DNA of 64,000 nucleotides. Origin: Candidatus Gastranaerophilales bacterium. GTDB taxonomy: Bacteria > Cyanobacteriota > Vampirovibrionia > Gastranaerophilales > Gastranaerophilaceae. Positions 46,763-55,817 of this stretch are shown here, one piece after another. The notes beneath the pieces are model-generated. The model saw only the letters and a list, made by a program, of their open reading frames with translations, ran no database searches and was not told the DNA's origin. The stretch's first letter is position 1. Each line of letters begins with the position of its first letter. The DNA lies in NCBI GenBank assembly GCA_944324455.1, contig CALUWJ010000007.1, positions 1-64,000 of the forward strand, read 5' to 3'. The position numbers were made by a program, and so were the translations under genes.

Positions 46763-47227
46763 ATGAATAACGATACTGATAAAATTATTTTAAAGACAAC
46801 TAAATTCGGAGAAGTAGAAGTAGATAAAAATACTATTTTTAACTTCGTAAGTCCAATAATAGGTTTTAGCGATTTAACAGAATATACAATAATTGATTAT
46901 AAACCTGATTCTCCTTTTAAATGGCTGCAATCAACTCAAGATATGGATTTAGCTTTTCCAATAACCCTGTGCAGTTTTTTTGGAATAGATTATCAATTTA
47001 ACATTCCTGATGATGAAGCTAAAAAATTAGAAATAGAAAATTCAGATGATATTTTTGTATGCAATATTGCAAACATACCTTCTTCCAACCCGCAAGGCGC
47101 AACAATTAACATGTTGGCTCCAATCGTGATAAATCTTGCAAATAAAAAAGCAATGCAAATTGTCTTAAAAAATACAAATTTCCAAGTAAGATATAAATTA
47201 TTTGAAAACAAAGAAACGGAAGAATAA
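46763..47227 (+). CDS. fliW: Flagellar assembly factor FliW
   Basis: A 154-residue protein that opens DKIILKTTKFGEVEVDK and has a FVSPIIGFSDLTEYTII segment and a final QVRYKLF strand, matching FliW. In Bacillus it binds CsrA and is released by flagellin, so flagellin translation is tied to export. csrA starts one base after its stop, the standard pairing. Flagellin is encoded 33 kb away. Confidence 0.93.
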   Translation: MNNDTDKIILKTTKFGEVEVDKNTIFNFVSPIIGFSDLTEYTIIDYKPDSPFKWLQSTQDMDLAFPITLCSFFGIDYQFNIPDDEAKKLEIENSDDIFVCNIANIPSSNPQGATINMLAPIVINLANKKAMQIVLKNTNFQVRYKLFENKETEE

Positions 47228-47228
47228 A

Positions 47229-47498
47229 ATGCTGATTTTAACAAGAAAAGTAAACCAAAAACTAATAATCAATGACGATATTGAAATCGTTATATTGGAA
47301 AGCTATAAAAATTCTGTCAAAATCGGCGTAAATGCACCAAATAATGTACAAATATATAGAGAAGAAATATATAACGAAATCAAAAAATCAAACAAACAGG
47401 CAAATTCAGCCGATATTGATACAATTAGTCACATCGCCACGCAAAAAACAAAAAACTTTGATGTTATGAAGAAAATCAAACAAAATGGAACGCACTAA
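47229..47498 (+). CDS. csrA: Carbon storage regulator CsrA
   Basis: An 89-residue protein. The first 60 residues are canonical (MLILTRKVNQKLIINDDI, IGVNAPNNVQIYREEIY) and hold the RNA-binding Arg in the NVQIYREE edge. A 30-residue polar tail extends it beyond the usual 60-75. It binds GGA motifs in mRNA leaders. The likely target here is the flagellin leader at 14190-14275. The ATG at 47229 is the family start; the longer frame overlaps fliW. Confidence 0.95.
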   Translation: MLILTRKVNQKLIINDDIEIVILESYKNSVKIGVNAPNNVQIYREEIYNEIKKSNKQANSADIDTISHIATQKTKNFDVMKKIKQNGTH

Positions 47499-48114
47499 GC
47501 AAAATGCAAAACAACTTTTTTACAATAAAGAATACGAAAAAGCCCTAAAAATATTCAGTAAAAAAAATAAATTTTACGAAGCAGGGCTTTGTTCTTTATT
47601 ATTAAAAGATGAAATTAACGCACGTGAATTTTGGCAAAAGAAAGCAAAAGACTGTCCGGCTTGTGCTTGGGGATTATGCATTTTAGGGTATATTAATCTA
47701 AAAAATGAAAAAAATGCAACTTTTTTTCAAACAAGAGCTTTTTTGGAAGTTTATTTAAGCTTATTTTTAGATAATGAATTAATCGAATGGGCACAAAACC
47801 TCATAAGTTGTTGCGATATATTGTATAGGACAAACCCTGAAGCATATAAATTTATTGCAAGAGCCTTATATGCAAACGGATATTTCGAGCTTGCAATTAC
47901 TTTTTGTCAAAAAAGCTTAAAACTATTTTATGCAGACCCTGAAGCACTTTTAATTCTTTCACAATGTCAATATTTATTAAAAAATAGACCAGACGCACTT
48001 GATAGCGTTAATAAAGTCTTAAACATGGTTCCTGATTATTATCCTGCTAAAATTTTTAGAAATATTTTAATAGAAGAAATAGAAAACGAAAATATTGAAA
48101 AAAGCGGGAATTAA
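47485..48114 (+). CDS. Cytoplasmic TPR protein
   Basis: A 209-residue protein overlapping csrA by 14 bases. TPR-like helical pairs are seen (AKQLFYNKEYEKALKIFSKK and FIARALYANGYFELAITF, then LILSQCQYLLKNRPDALDSV). There is no signal peptide. As the last gene of the TPR-fliW-csrA operon it may take part in flagellar control, but no direct evidence exists. Its TAA lies in the terminator loop. Confidence 0.75.
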   Translation: MERTKQNAKQLFYNKEYEKALKIFSKKNKFYEAGLCSLLLKDEINAREFWQKKAKDCPACAWGLCILGYINLKNEKNATFFQTRAFLEVYLSLFLDNELIEWAQNLISCCDILYRTNPEAYKFIARALYANGYFELAITFCQKSLKLFYADPEALLILSQCQYLLKNRPDALDSVNKVLNMVPDYYPAKIFRNILIEEIENENIEKSGN

Positions 48115-48124
48115 TCCCGCTTTT
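48100..48124. terminator. Terminator of the TPR-fliW-csrA operon
   Basis: AAAAGCGGGA and TCCCGCTTTT form the stem around a five-base loop, overlapping the end of the TPR gene and facing convergent hpf. Confidence 0.8.
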
Positions 48125-48143
48125 ATATTATAAGTTTTTGAAT

Positions 48144-48497
48144 TTACACCTCAACTTCTGTTTGAGTGGTTCTAATTGATTCAACACCACCTTTAGACTT
48201 CGACAACCCTTTTTCTTTAAATTTTCTCACTTGACGTTCAAGCTTATCACAAACAAGGTCAATAGAAGCATACATGTTTTCTGCTTTTTCTTCTACACGA
48301 ATAGTTTCACCACCAATTTTGCAATTTATTTCGGCAATGTGAGAATCACTAACGGAGGGGTTTTTAATAACCGACAAAATAGCATCAATTGCATCAATTT
48401 GTTCATAATGAGCTGCCACTTTTCCGGCTTTTTCTTTGACGTAAGCTTTAATAGCATCAGTGATTTCGATGTTACGTCCGTTAACGTGAATGTGCAT
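48144..48497 (-). CDS. hpf: Ribosome hibernation promoting factor, short form
   Basis: A 117-residue protein: MHIHVNGRNIEITDAIKAYVKEKAGKV and IRVEEKAENMYASIDLVCDKLERQVRKFKEK match the conserved beta-alpha-beta-beta-beta-alpha domain of Hpf/RaiA. The C-terminal dimerisation domain of long-form Hpf is absent. It binds the 30S subunit and inactivates ribosomes in slow growth. Confidence 0.93.
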   Translation of the reverse strand: MHIHVNGRNIEITDAIKAYVKEKAGKVAAHYEQIDAIDAILSVIKNPSVSDSHIAEINCKIGGETIRVEEKAENMYASIDLVCDKLERQVRKFKEKGLSKSKGGVESIRTTQTEVEV

Positions 48498-48691
48498 AGT
48501 TTTCTCCGTTTCTAGCGCAGATAATCTCCATCTCGCATTTATATATTATACCCTATTTTTAGGTTTTTTTAAAGTAAAATTTTCAAATGTAAAATTTTTT
48601 ATACTCATTTTTAAATTTTTAGTTAATTAAGCAAGTCTTGACTATATTTCGACTGCATTTTAAAATAAGTAAAGCAATAAAAGGGACAAAT

Positions 48692-49936
48692 ATGGATAAA
48701 GAAATTTTTAACAATCAAATTAAATCAATGCAAAACTACATAATGTTTGAAATTAAAGCTCGCCAAATTGAATTAACTCCAAGCTTAAAAGCTAAAAATA
48801 GAGCCCCAATAGCTCTTTCTATGGGAGCGCCCGTTGAAAGAGTTCCTGAGTTTGCAATTAAAAAAGCAACTGAATATTTAAACATTGATTCAATGCATAC
48901 ATATTCAACTCCAAAAGGAGAAATGAGATTTCTTGAGGCTGTTAAAAACAGAATGAAAGAAAGATTTGGAGTAGAATTAAATGAAAAAACACAAATTTGC
49001 TCCCTAATCGGTTCTAAAGAAGGTATTGCAAACTTAGTAAGAGCGATAGTTAACCCGACTGATGATATAAAAAATCAAGATGTAATATTTATCCCGCAAC
49101 CGGGGTATGCTTCATATACTCAAATGATTAAAGCATCAGGCGCCAGAGCTTACGGCATAAAACTAACAAAAGAAAATAACTATGCGCCTAACTTAGAAGA
49201 TGTATTCAATCAATACATTAAAGAAGGAAACGACCCTAAAAAAGTTAAAGCAATAGTTATAAATTATCCGAATAATCCTCTTGGCTGCACTTGTGATTTA
49301 GAATACTTACAGCATTGTGTTGATTTTTGTAACAAACATAATTTAATTTTAATTTCAGATACCGCATATTCTGAAATGTATTATGATGAAAGCTATAAAC
49401 CGCATTCGGCACTGGAGTGCAAGGGTGCTATGGATTGCTGCATTGAATTGTACAGTTTTTCTAAATCATACGCTATGACAGGATGGCGTCTTGGTTGGGC
49501 TTGCGGTAATGAAACAGCAATAACTATGCTGTCAAGAACAAAATCAACAGTTGATACAGGCATTTTCAAGGTTCTTCAATATACAGGAGCTGACCTTTTA
49601 GAAAGTAAAGAAGGTCAGATTTATATAGATGAGCAAAACAAAAAATTCAAAAACAAACTTCAAATTTTTACCGATGGATTAAAATCATTGGGCTATAATA
49701 TTGAAATGCCAAAAACAACTTTTTATTTATGGCTTGAAATTCCAAAAAGATTTAAAGACTGCGTTGAATTTGCAAATCAAATGCTTGAAAAATCAGGTAT
49801 AGTTATAGTCCCCGGTACTGCTTTTGATGAAAATGCAACTCGCTTTGTAAGACTATCAATAGTTGCAGCAGATGACGATCTAAAAGAAGTAATTAACCGT
49901 ATGAAAGAGGATGGCTTCTATTTTGAAGAAAAATAA
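48692..49936 (+). CDS. LL-diaminopimelate aminotransferase-like class I aminotransferase
   Basis: A 414-residue PLP enzyme. YPNNPLGCTC and SFSKSYAMTGWRLGW, the latter with the PLP lysine, define class I/II aminotransferases. The AASAF-like start and length fit the DapL/AspC-like group, and LL-diaminopimelate aminotransferase is plausible in a cyanobacterial relative, though aspartate or alanine activity cannot be excluded. The ATG at 48692 follows AAGGGA. hisH overlaps its 3' end. Confidence 0.8.
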   Translation: MDKEIFNNQIKSMQNYIMFEIKARQIELTPSLKAKNRAPIALSMGAPVERVPEFAIKKATEYLNIDSMHTYSTPKGEMRFLEAVKNRMKERFGVELNEKTQICSLIGSKEGIANLVRAIVNPTDDIKNQDVIFIPQPGYASYTQMIKASGARAYGIKLTKENNYAPNLEDVFNQYIKEGNDPKKVKAIVINYPNNPLGCTCDLEYLQHCVDFCNKHNLILISDTAYSEMYYDESYKPHSALECKGAMDCCIELYSFSKSYAMTGWRLGWACGNETAITMLSRTKSTVDTGIFKVLQYTGADLLESKEGQIYIDEQNKKFKNKLQIFTDGLKSLGYNIEMPKTTFYLWLEIPKRFKDCVEFANQMLEKSGIVIVPGTAFDENATRFVRLSIVAADDDLKEVINRMKEDGFYFEEK

Positions 49937-50528
49937 TATAGTAATCATAAACTATAATTCAGGAAATATAAAAAGCCTTGGTAATATGATTAATTACCTT
50001 GGCTATGATTATACAATTTCAAATTCAAAAGAAGAAATTCTAAACGCAAACAAACTTCTTTTCCCGGGGCAAGGACATTTTGAGCAGGCTATGGATAATC
50101 TTGAAAATTCCGGTTTAATTGAAACAATAAAAGAAGCAATTGATAAAAACATAGATTTTTTAGGAATTTGCTTGGGGCTTCAAATTCTTTTTGAAAAAAG
50201 CGAAGAAGCTCCGAATAAAAAAGGGCTTGGAATTATCAAAGGTGAAGTTAAGAAATTTGATATTAAAATTTCAAAAAAAATTCCTCAAATCGGCTGGAAT
50301 AAAATCAAAACAACCTCAAATAATTCATTTTTAGATGATGAATATTTTTATTTTGTTAATTCATATTATGTTGAACCAAAAGATAAAAATATAATCTCAT
50401 CAAAAGCCCACTATGGAATTGAATTTTGTGCATCAATTGAAAAAGATAATATATGTGCAGTTCAATTTCACCCTGAAAAAAGCTCATCTAGCGGTATAAA
50501 ATTTTTTAAAAAATGGTTAGAAAACTAA
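49911..50528 (+). CDS. hisH: Imidazole glycerol phosphate synthase glutamine amidotransferase subunit
   Basis: About 205 residues of triad glutamine amidotransferase: FPGQGHFEQAM, the nucleophile in GICLGLQILFE, and His-Pro-Glu in QFHPEKSS. It hydrolyses glutamine to pass ammonia to HisF in histidine synthesis. The start is uncertain: ATG 49911 overlaps the aminotransferase by 26 bases but abuts its AGAGG, while an in-frame TTG at 49923 has better spacing. hisF is not adjacent. Confidence 0.88.
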   Translation: MASILKKNNIVIINYNSGNIKSLGNMINYLGYDYTISNSKEEILNANKLLFPGQGHFEQAMDNLENSGLIETIKEAIDKNIDFLGICLGLQILFEKSEEAPNKKGLGIIKGEVKKFDIKISKKIPQIGWNKIKTTSNNSFLDDEYFYFVNSYYVEPKDKNIISSKAHYGIEFCASIEKDNICAVQFHPEKSSSSGIKFFKKWLEN

Positions 50529-50529
50529 A

Positions 50530-51183
50530 ATGAAAAAAATTATATTAACATTATTTATATTTATAAACATTTGTCTTTGGGTAAAAGCAGATGTCTTACC
50601 ATATTATATTAATTCTCTTAGAAGATATGGAATAGGCTATACAAATGTTAAAAGCCCTCTTGTTATGCGCCAAACACCCGATAAAGAGGGAAAAATCATG
50701 GAAACAGTCAACTTTGATTTCAAAGGAAATGTTTCTTGTTTAATCAATAAAAATAGATGTGCTATTGAAGAAGTTTTTTCAGCTTATAGCACAAATAACC
50801 AAATAGCTCTTTTGACAACCCTTGATGAAACACAAAACTGGAGCCTTGTTTGTTTTAATCAAGGTGAAAACCCTGTTTGCGGCTGGGTTGAAGAAGGGGC
50901 TAATAAATTCTATAATTGGAGTGATTTTTTTGATGTTTTTGGTAAAAAATATGGACTATATCTATATAAAGATCTTCAAAAAACAGATAAAATCCTATAT
51001 GCCGCACCAATTAAACAATCAAACACAACAGGCTCAATTGAATTACCAAGAAAAATCGTTCCTTGGCTTGTTAGAGGAAACTGGGTTTTAGTTAAAGTGT
51101 ATGATTTCAATAACCAAATTAAAACAGGTTGGATTAATTTTAGGGGTGATAACGGCAAATTAAAACTTTTTGTTAAATTCTAA
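50530..51183 (+). CDS. Secreted SH3-like protein, unknown
   Basis: A 217-residue protein with a signal peptide (IILTLFIFINICLWVKA-D). The mature part has two SH3-like stretches: SPLVMRQTPDKEGKIM near residue 42 and WVLVKVYDFNNQIKTGWINF near 180, with conserved Trp and Gly as in bacterial SH3 (SH3b) domains. It probably binds peptidoglycan or a periplasmic partner. It starts 1 base after hisH, by coupling only. Confidence 0.7.
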   Translation: MKKIILTLFIFINICLWVKADVLPYYINSLRRYGIGYTNVKSPLVMRQTPDKEGKIMETVNFDFKGNVSCLINKNRCAIEEVFSAYSTNNQIALLTTLDETQNWSLVCFNQGENPVCGWVEEGANKFYNWSDFFDVFGKKYGLYLYKDLQKTDKILYAAPIKQSNTTGSIELPRKIVPWLVRGNWVLVKVYDFNNQIKTGWINFRGDNGKLKLFVKF

Positions 51184-51239
51184 TTTATTTTGAAATATTT
51201 TTGTGTTATCTTAAAAATATAACTTTAAAGGGAAAAACA

Positions 51240-51461
51240 ATGACAACATTTTTTTATACACTACAAATCATTAGCGCAATATTTACAGTAATTTTGGTAC
51301 TTTTACATTCACCAAAAGGCGATGGAATTGCTTCAATCGGAGCAGCAAGCCAATTATTTTCATCTCAAAAATCAACTGAAAAAGGCTTAAACAAAGTTAC
51401 ATACTTTTTTGTTGGAATATTTATTATTTCAAGTTTCTTTTTAGGTTTTATCTTAAAATAA
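51240..51461 (+). CDS. secG: Preprotein translocase subunit SecG
   Basis: A 73-residue membrane protein of two helices (TLQIISAIFTVILVLLHS and TYFFVGIFIISSFFLGFIL) joined by PKGDGIASIGAASQLFSS, the conserved SecG loop. It assists SecYE in export. The ATG at 51240 follows AAGGG. Confidence 0.93.
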   Translation: MTTFFYTLQIISAIFTVILVLLHSPKGDGIASIGAASQLFSSQKSTEKGLNKVTYFFVGIFIISSFFLGFILK

Positions 51462-51482
51462 ATTAAATTATTAATATAAATT

Positions 51483-51511
51483 AAAAAGCTCTCAATTATT
51501 GAGAGCTTTTT
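51483..51511. terminator. Bidirectional terminator
   Basis: AAAAAGCTCTCAA and TTGAGAGCTTTTT with a three-base loop, between secG and the convergent ankyrin-like gene. Confidence 0.85.
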
Positions 51512-51513
51512 AA

Positions 51514-52881
51514 TTACAAGTATCTGTTTAAAATCCTATGCAATAAACCAACTTTAACAGATTTTTCGGCTATTTTATCATATTTATCACCAAGCAATTT
51601 TCTATATACTTCTTTTGCTTTTTCATCTGCTTCATATAATTGATTATATCCTGAATCATCTTTTAAAAGTAAGCTTTTTTTGATAATTTCAGGTGCATCA
51701 TCACCAAATACATCTATTAAAAATCCTAACCTATCATCTGTTATATATTTTAATGGGGTATAACCAAAGCCATCTCTAGCTGTCATCAATTCTTTAAATT
51801 CTTCTTTAGTATCATCTTTAAGTGCTTTTTTATATGCTTTCATTTGCTCTAATGTGGCAGAATGTAATAGTGTTGTTTTAAATTTATTTTTTGTGTGCAT
51901 AGCCTTTTTAACAACACCATGTGCCCTATCAGAAAGAGTATCAACATATATACTTGTAACTCCGTCATTTGCATTATCCCAAGGAGTTAAACCGTCTTTA
52001 TTTTGAATTAATGTAGCTTCTTCAAGCACTCTTGGAGCGCTTTTTCCAAGAACATCAATGATAGCTTCTAGCGGCTCTTTTGAAATACGGCTCAATGGAG
52101 TATTTCCATCTTTATCTTTAATTAAAAGCACCTTTCTAAATGCCATGGGGGCTCTATCACCTAATGAATCAGAAATAGCATAAATTAAATCTCTATAAGC
52201 ATTATTTATAGGATTATTTTTGCTTTTTTTATTTGATAGCATTACATTTGTACTAATTCTAAAAGCACTGCCTAAATCATACATCTGAACGTATGGCCTC
52301 ATATTATAAAGATTTAATAAATGAAGCGGAGTTTGTCCGTTTTCATCTTGAGTTAATAAAGCCTTTTCAATTGTTTCAGGAGATTTATCTTCTAATATTG
52401 AAGATAAGGTATTCATCTTTTTTTCTGATTTAAAATCAAAATTACACCTATCATATATATCTTGCATATTTTCTGCTTCATCAATTTCGCTAATATTAAA
52501 ATCTTTCATTTCATCAGCATAATTTTTAAAAATATCCAAAAACATTTTATGAACTACATTTTGCCCATTTTTATCTTTTGATAAAGCAGCTATTTGAAAT
52601 GTTATAGGGGCATCATTTCCAAGCGCTATGGCGCAATCCACCATTTCATCAGAATCAGTCTCAAACAGCACATTTCTGTTATTTATATCTGTTATTAATA
52701 ATGACTCAAGCATTTTTGCATAGTTACTATTATCTTTTTTTTGACCTTTAAAAGAAATATCCAAAACGTCATTTTGTTGATTTAATTTTACAGAGTTTTG
52801 TTTTGAGGTATTTAAATTTACCGTTCCGTTTTTATTTACACCTTTAATATTTTGATTTAATCTAACGGGCAAAATGCGCAT
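51514..52881 (-). CDS. Ankyrin-like repeat protein, paralogue of 5070-6245
   Basis: A 455-residue protein. The leader is Asn/Lys-rich and ends in DISFKGQ near residue 43, the short motif seen in other proteins here. From about residue 135 there are tandem ankyrin-like units: LLTQDENGQTPLHLLN, LGDRAPMAFRKVLLIKDKDGNTPL, LGKSAPRVLEEATLIQNKDGLTPW and others, seven to eight in all. The G-D-x-A-P-E and D-x-x-G-x-T-P-L core is shared with 5070-6245. It has no signal peptide and a strong AAAGGGAG start. Function unknown, likely protein binding. Confidence 0.68.
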   Translation of the reverse strand: MRILPVRLNQNIKGVNKNGTVNLNTSKQNSVKLNQQNDVLDISFKGQKKDNSNYAKMLESLLITDINNRNVLFETDSDEMVDCAIALGNDAPITFQIAALSKDKNGQNVVHKMFLDIFKNYADEMKDFNISEIDEAENMQDIYDRCNFDFKSEKKMNTLSSILEDKSPETIEKALLTQDENGQTPLHLLNLYNMRPYVQMYDLGSAFRISTNVMLSNKKSKNNPINNAYRDLIYAISDSLGDRAPMAFRKVLLIKDKDGNTPLSRISKEPLEAIIDVLGKSAPRVLEEATLIQNKDGLTPWDNANDGVTSIYVDTLSDRAHGVVKKAMHTKNKFKTTLLHSATLEQMKAYKKALKDDTKEEFKELMTARDGFGYTPLKYITDDRLGFLIDVFGDDAPEIIKKSLLLKDDSGYNQLYEADEKAKEVYRKLLGDKYDKIAEKSVKVGLLHRILNRYL

Positions 52882-52958
52882 GTTTAGCTCTCCCTTTCAA
52901 GTATAATATTAATAATATTTTAAACCGACATAACGGTCAAGCAAGAGATAAATAAATT

Positions 52959-53654
52959 TTAAACTGTAACCAATCCTTCTTTTACAGCCTTAACGGCAGC
53001 AGAAACTCTATCTTGTACACAAAACTTTTGCAAAATTGAACAAACATGGGCTTTAGCCGTATGAGTTGAAACAAAAAGCTCTTTTGCAATTTCAGTATTA
53101 GATTTACCCTCAACCAATAATTTTAAAACTTCATTTTCTCTTGGGGTTAATTTTTTATTTTCATCGTTATCATAGCACCTATATTGAAAATTTATTTTTG
53201 GCTTTTCAAACATTTTGAATACTGTGCTTGCAACAGCAGAATCAACCCAAAAAGCACCCTTGGCAACATTTTTTATTACACAAGATAATGTAGTTATATC
53301 AGTATCTTTTAAACAATATGCGCTTGCACCTATATTAAATGAATTTCTGGTATCTTCTTCACTATCGTGTGCAGTTAAAATAATTATTTTAGTATTTGGT
53401 GAAACCTTTTTTATAATCTCCATAGCTTCAAACCCATTCATCCCCGGTAAACCCAAATCCATAAGAACAACATCAGGGTTAAGTTTTTTGATTATTTCTA
53501 TTCCATCTTTAGCATTTTGTGCTTCTGCTGCAATTTCAATTCCATCCACTTTTTCAAAAGAACATCTTAAACCAACCCTTGTTAGTCTGTAATCCTCAAT
53601 AATCATAACTCTCACAGCACTAACCGATGGCTTTTTAAAAGTCATTGAATACAT
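52959..53654 (-). CDS. NarL/FixJ-family response regulator
   Basis: A 231-residue regulator. The REC domain spans about 15-130, with Glu20/Asp21 in IIEDYR, phospho-acceptor Asp66 in VLMDLGLPG, Thr in ILTAHD and Lys in CLKDTD. The LuxR-type helix-turn-helix is at 165-231 (LTPRENEVLKLLVEGKSNTEIAKEL). No kinase gene is nearby; a distant hybrid kinase is likely. It is monocistronic. Confidence 0.93.
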   Translation of the reverse strand: MYSMTFKKPSVSAVRVMIIEDYRLTRVGLRCSFEKVDGIEIAAEAQNAKDGIEIIKKLNPDVVLMDLGLPGMNGFEAMEIIKKVSPNTKIIILTAHDSEEDTRNSFNIGASAYCLKDTDITTLSCVIKNVAKGAFWVDSAVASTVFKMFEKPKINFQYRCYDNDENKKLTPRENEVLKLLVEGKSNTEIAKELFVSTHTAKAHVCSILQKFCVQDRVSAAVKAVKEGLVTV

Positions 53655-53780
53655 AAATATTTTATTCCTTTCTTGTATCGCTTTTGAATAAATTATATAA
53701 ATATAATTTATACTTGTTGGTATAAAACAATAAAAAAATTTATTTTGCGCTTTTTTGATTAAATATTAATTTATATTAAT

Positions 53781-54260
53781 TTATTTTTTTATGGTTAATC
53801 TCTCTAAAAATCTTGCAAATCGAACTATAAAGTTTTCTTCTTCTTTAGAAATTGAATCCACAAGTATTGTTAACATTCCTGCTCTTTTTCCTCCCAAAAT
53901 ATCACTAAGAGGTCTATCCCCAACCATTGCAGCTCGAGCGGGGTTTATTTTAAAATCTCTGCAAGCTAAAAATAGTATTTTTGTGTTTGGTTTTTTAGCT
54001 TTAGAATATACAGCTATATCAATTTGCGAGCGGGTTTGTTGAATATAATTCTCGTTTTTATTGTTAGTAACAATTGCAAGATTAAAATTTGCCTTTAAAT
54101 CATTTAAAAATTGCAAAGTTTTAAAAGAGAATTTACCGCTTTTTGATTTCATCAATGTTGAATCCAAATCAAAAAGAATTAATTTTATTCCTCTTTTTTT
54201 TAATTCAGCAATATCAATATCATAAATTGATTCAAGATTAAAATCAGGTTTTAAAAACAT
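53781..54260 (-). CDS. YqeG-family HAD phosphatase
   Basis: A 159-residue HAD-IIIA phosphatase: nucleophile motif LFDLDSTLM, Thr in VTNNK, and VGDRPLSDILGGKRAG as the Asp-rich motif. This subfamily (YqeG) acts on phosphatidylglycerophosphate or other phosphates in different bacteria. It lies 3 bases after the U32 gene and is translationally linked. Confidence 0.88.
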   Translation of the reverse strand: MFLKPDFNLESIYDIDIAELKKRGIKLILFDLDSTLMKSKSGKFSFKTLQFLNDLKANFNLAIVTNNKNENYIQQTRSQIDIAVYSKAKKPNTKILFLACRDFKINPARAAMVGDRPLSDILGGKRAGMLTILVDSISKEEENFIVRFARFLERLTIKK

Positions 54261-54263
54261 AAA

Positions 54264-55490
54264 CTAAAATTCTTTCATTCCTTTTGTTCTAAAGAGAGCA
54301 AAATCTGCTTCTTTTTTCCAATCATCATTATCACAATCAAATGTAATATTTATTTCATCATTTGTATTTGCAATATCAACTTCACCTTTTTTATTGTGGA
54401 CAATTTTTTTAACACGAGCTAAAGTTGAATATTTTGGAGTAATTATTTCTATTTCATCATTCAATAAGATTTTATTTTTAATCAATATTTCAAAAGTATT
54501 TTCATCAACTATTTTTTGAGCTATTCCTAAAAAATCAGCCCCTGCAAGCCCTTTTGAAATATCATAAGAATAACAGCTTGAATCATGATTACCCCCAAAG
54601 AAACCTTCACAATATCCTCTGTTACCAACCTTTTTTAATTCTTCAAAGGCATCTTTAGAGTTTAATTTGCCATCAATTACTTCTCTATATGTTTTTGCAA
54701 CAGCTGAAACATAATATAAGCTCTTTGTTCTTCCCTCAACCTTAAATGAATCAATACCTAAATCGCAAAGACTTTTTATATGTCTTACAAGACAAAGGTC
54801 TTTAGTTGACATAATATGGCTTCCACGCTCATCTTGAACTATTTCATAATATTCATTAGGTCTTGTTTCTTCTAATAATTTATAACTCCATCTGCAAGCT
54901 TGAGCGCAATTTCCTTGGTTTGCTTTTCTTGTTCCATCTGTCATATAATCAGACAATAAACATCTACCGGAATATGCCATGCATTGAGCACCATGGATAA
55001 ACATTTCAAGCTCAATATCAGGGACTTCTTTTCTTATTTTTGCAATTTGTTCATAAGATAATTCTCTGGCTAAAATTGCTCTTGTTGCCCCCATATCTCG
55101 CCAAAATTTAACAGCTTCAGAATTTAGAATATTTGTTTGAGTTGAAATATGAATATCAATATCAGGAATATTATTTTTAACAACTCGATATATACCAAAA
55201 TCACTTATAATAAGCGCATGGGGTTTTGCTTCTTTAATTACTTCAAGCGTTTGATAGAGTTTATCTATATCTTTATCATAAGCAAATATATTTAGCGTAC
55301 AATATACTTTTTTATTTAATTTATTTGCAATCTCAACAGCTGTTTTTAGATTTGTTTCATCAATAAGCTCACCTTTTCTTAAGGCTCTTAAGGAAAAATC
55401 AACAAGCCCAAGATAAACTGCATCTGCTCCATAAGCAAACGCATATTTCATTTTTTCAATACTACCAGCCGGCATTAATAATTCATTCAT
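54264..55490 (-). CDS. Peptidase family U32 protein (tRNA/rRNA hydroxylation type)
   Basis: A 408-residue U32 protein. It opens NELLMPAGSIEKMKYAFAYGADAVYLG and carries GRCLLSDYMTDGTRKANQGNCAQACRW, where Cys residues bind a Fe-S cluster in TrhP/RlhA homologues. A C-terminal beta domain follows. Members are linked to hydroxylation of tRNA uridine or rRNA cytidine, or to collagen degradation in older annotation. It is co-transcribed with the YqeG gene. Confidence 0.85.
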   Translation of the reverse strand: MNELLMPAGSIEKMKYAFAYGADAVYLGLVDFSLRALRKGELIDETNLKTAVEIANKLNKKVYCTLNIFAYDKDIDKLYQTLEVIKEAKPHALIISDFGIYRVVKNNIPDIDIHISTQTNILNSEAVKFWRDMGATRAILARELSYEQIAKIRKEVPDIELEMFIHGAQCMAYSGRCLLSDYMTDGTRKANQGNCAQACRWSYKLLEETRPNEYYEIVQDERGSHIMSTKDLCLVRHIKSLCDLGIDSFKVEGRTKSLYYVSAVAKTYREVIDGKLNSKDAFEELKKVGNRGYCEGFFGGNHDSSCYSYDISKGLAGADFLGIAQKIVDENTFEILIKNKILLNDEIEIITPKYSTLARVKKIVHNKKGEVDIANTNDEINITFDCDNDDWKKEADFALFRTKGMKEF

Positions 55491-55539
55491 AGAATAATTT
55501 TAGCATAAAAAAATTAACGTATAGTTAAAAATGAATACT

Positions 55540-55749
55540 TTATTTTAATAATAAATACGGTTTAATTTCAAAATGATTTGCAAGCAATTCTATTTTATCT
55601 AAGGTAATATTTATTTTACCTTTTTCTAATTTAGAAATATAAGAATTATCCACACCTAAAATTAAAGACAATTGTTCTTTGCTTAATTTATGTTTTATTC
55701 TTAATTTTTCAATATTTTTTGCCAAAATTTGTCTAAGTTCTTGACTCAT
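55540..55749 (-). CDS. Small XRE-type HTH regulator
   Basis: A 69-residue protein made of a single helix-turn-helix (KLRIKHKLSKEQLSLILGVDNSYISKLEKGK). It is divergent from the small HAD gene at 55818 with 68 bases between. No toxin partner is seen; regulation of its own or the neighbouring promoter is likely. Confidence 0.85.
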   Translation of the reverse strand: MSQELRQILAKNIEKLRIKHKLSKEQLSLILGVDNSYISKLEKGKINITLDKIELLANHFEIKPYLLLK

Positions 55750-55817
55750 ACTCCAATTATGTTATTATTTGATTGTTAATAACAGGAATGACAGTCCAGT
55801 ATACAAAAGGATAATTC

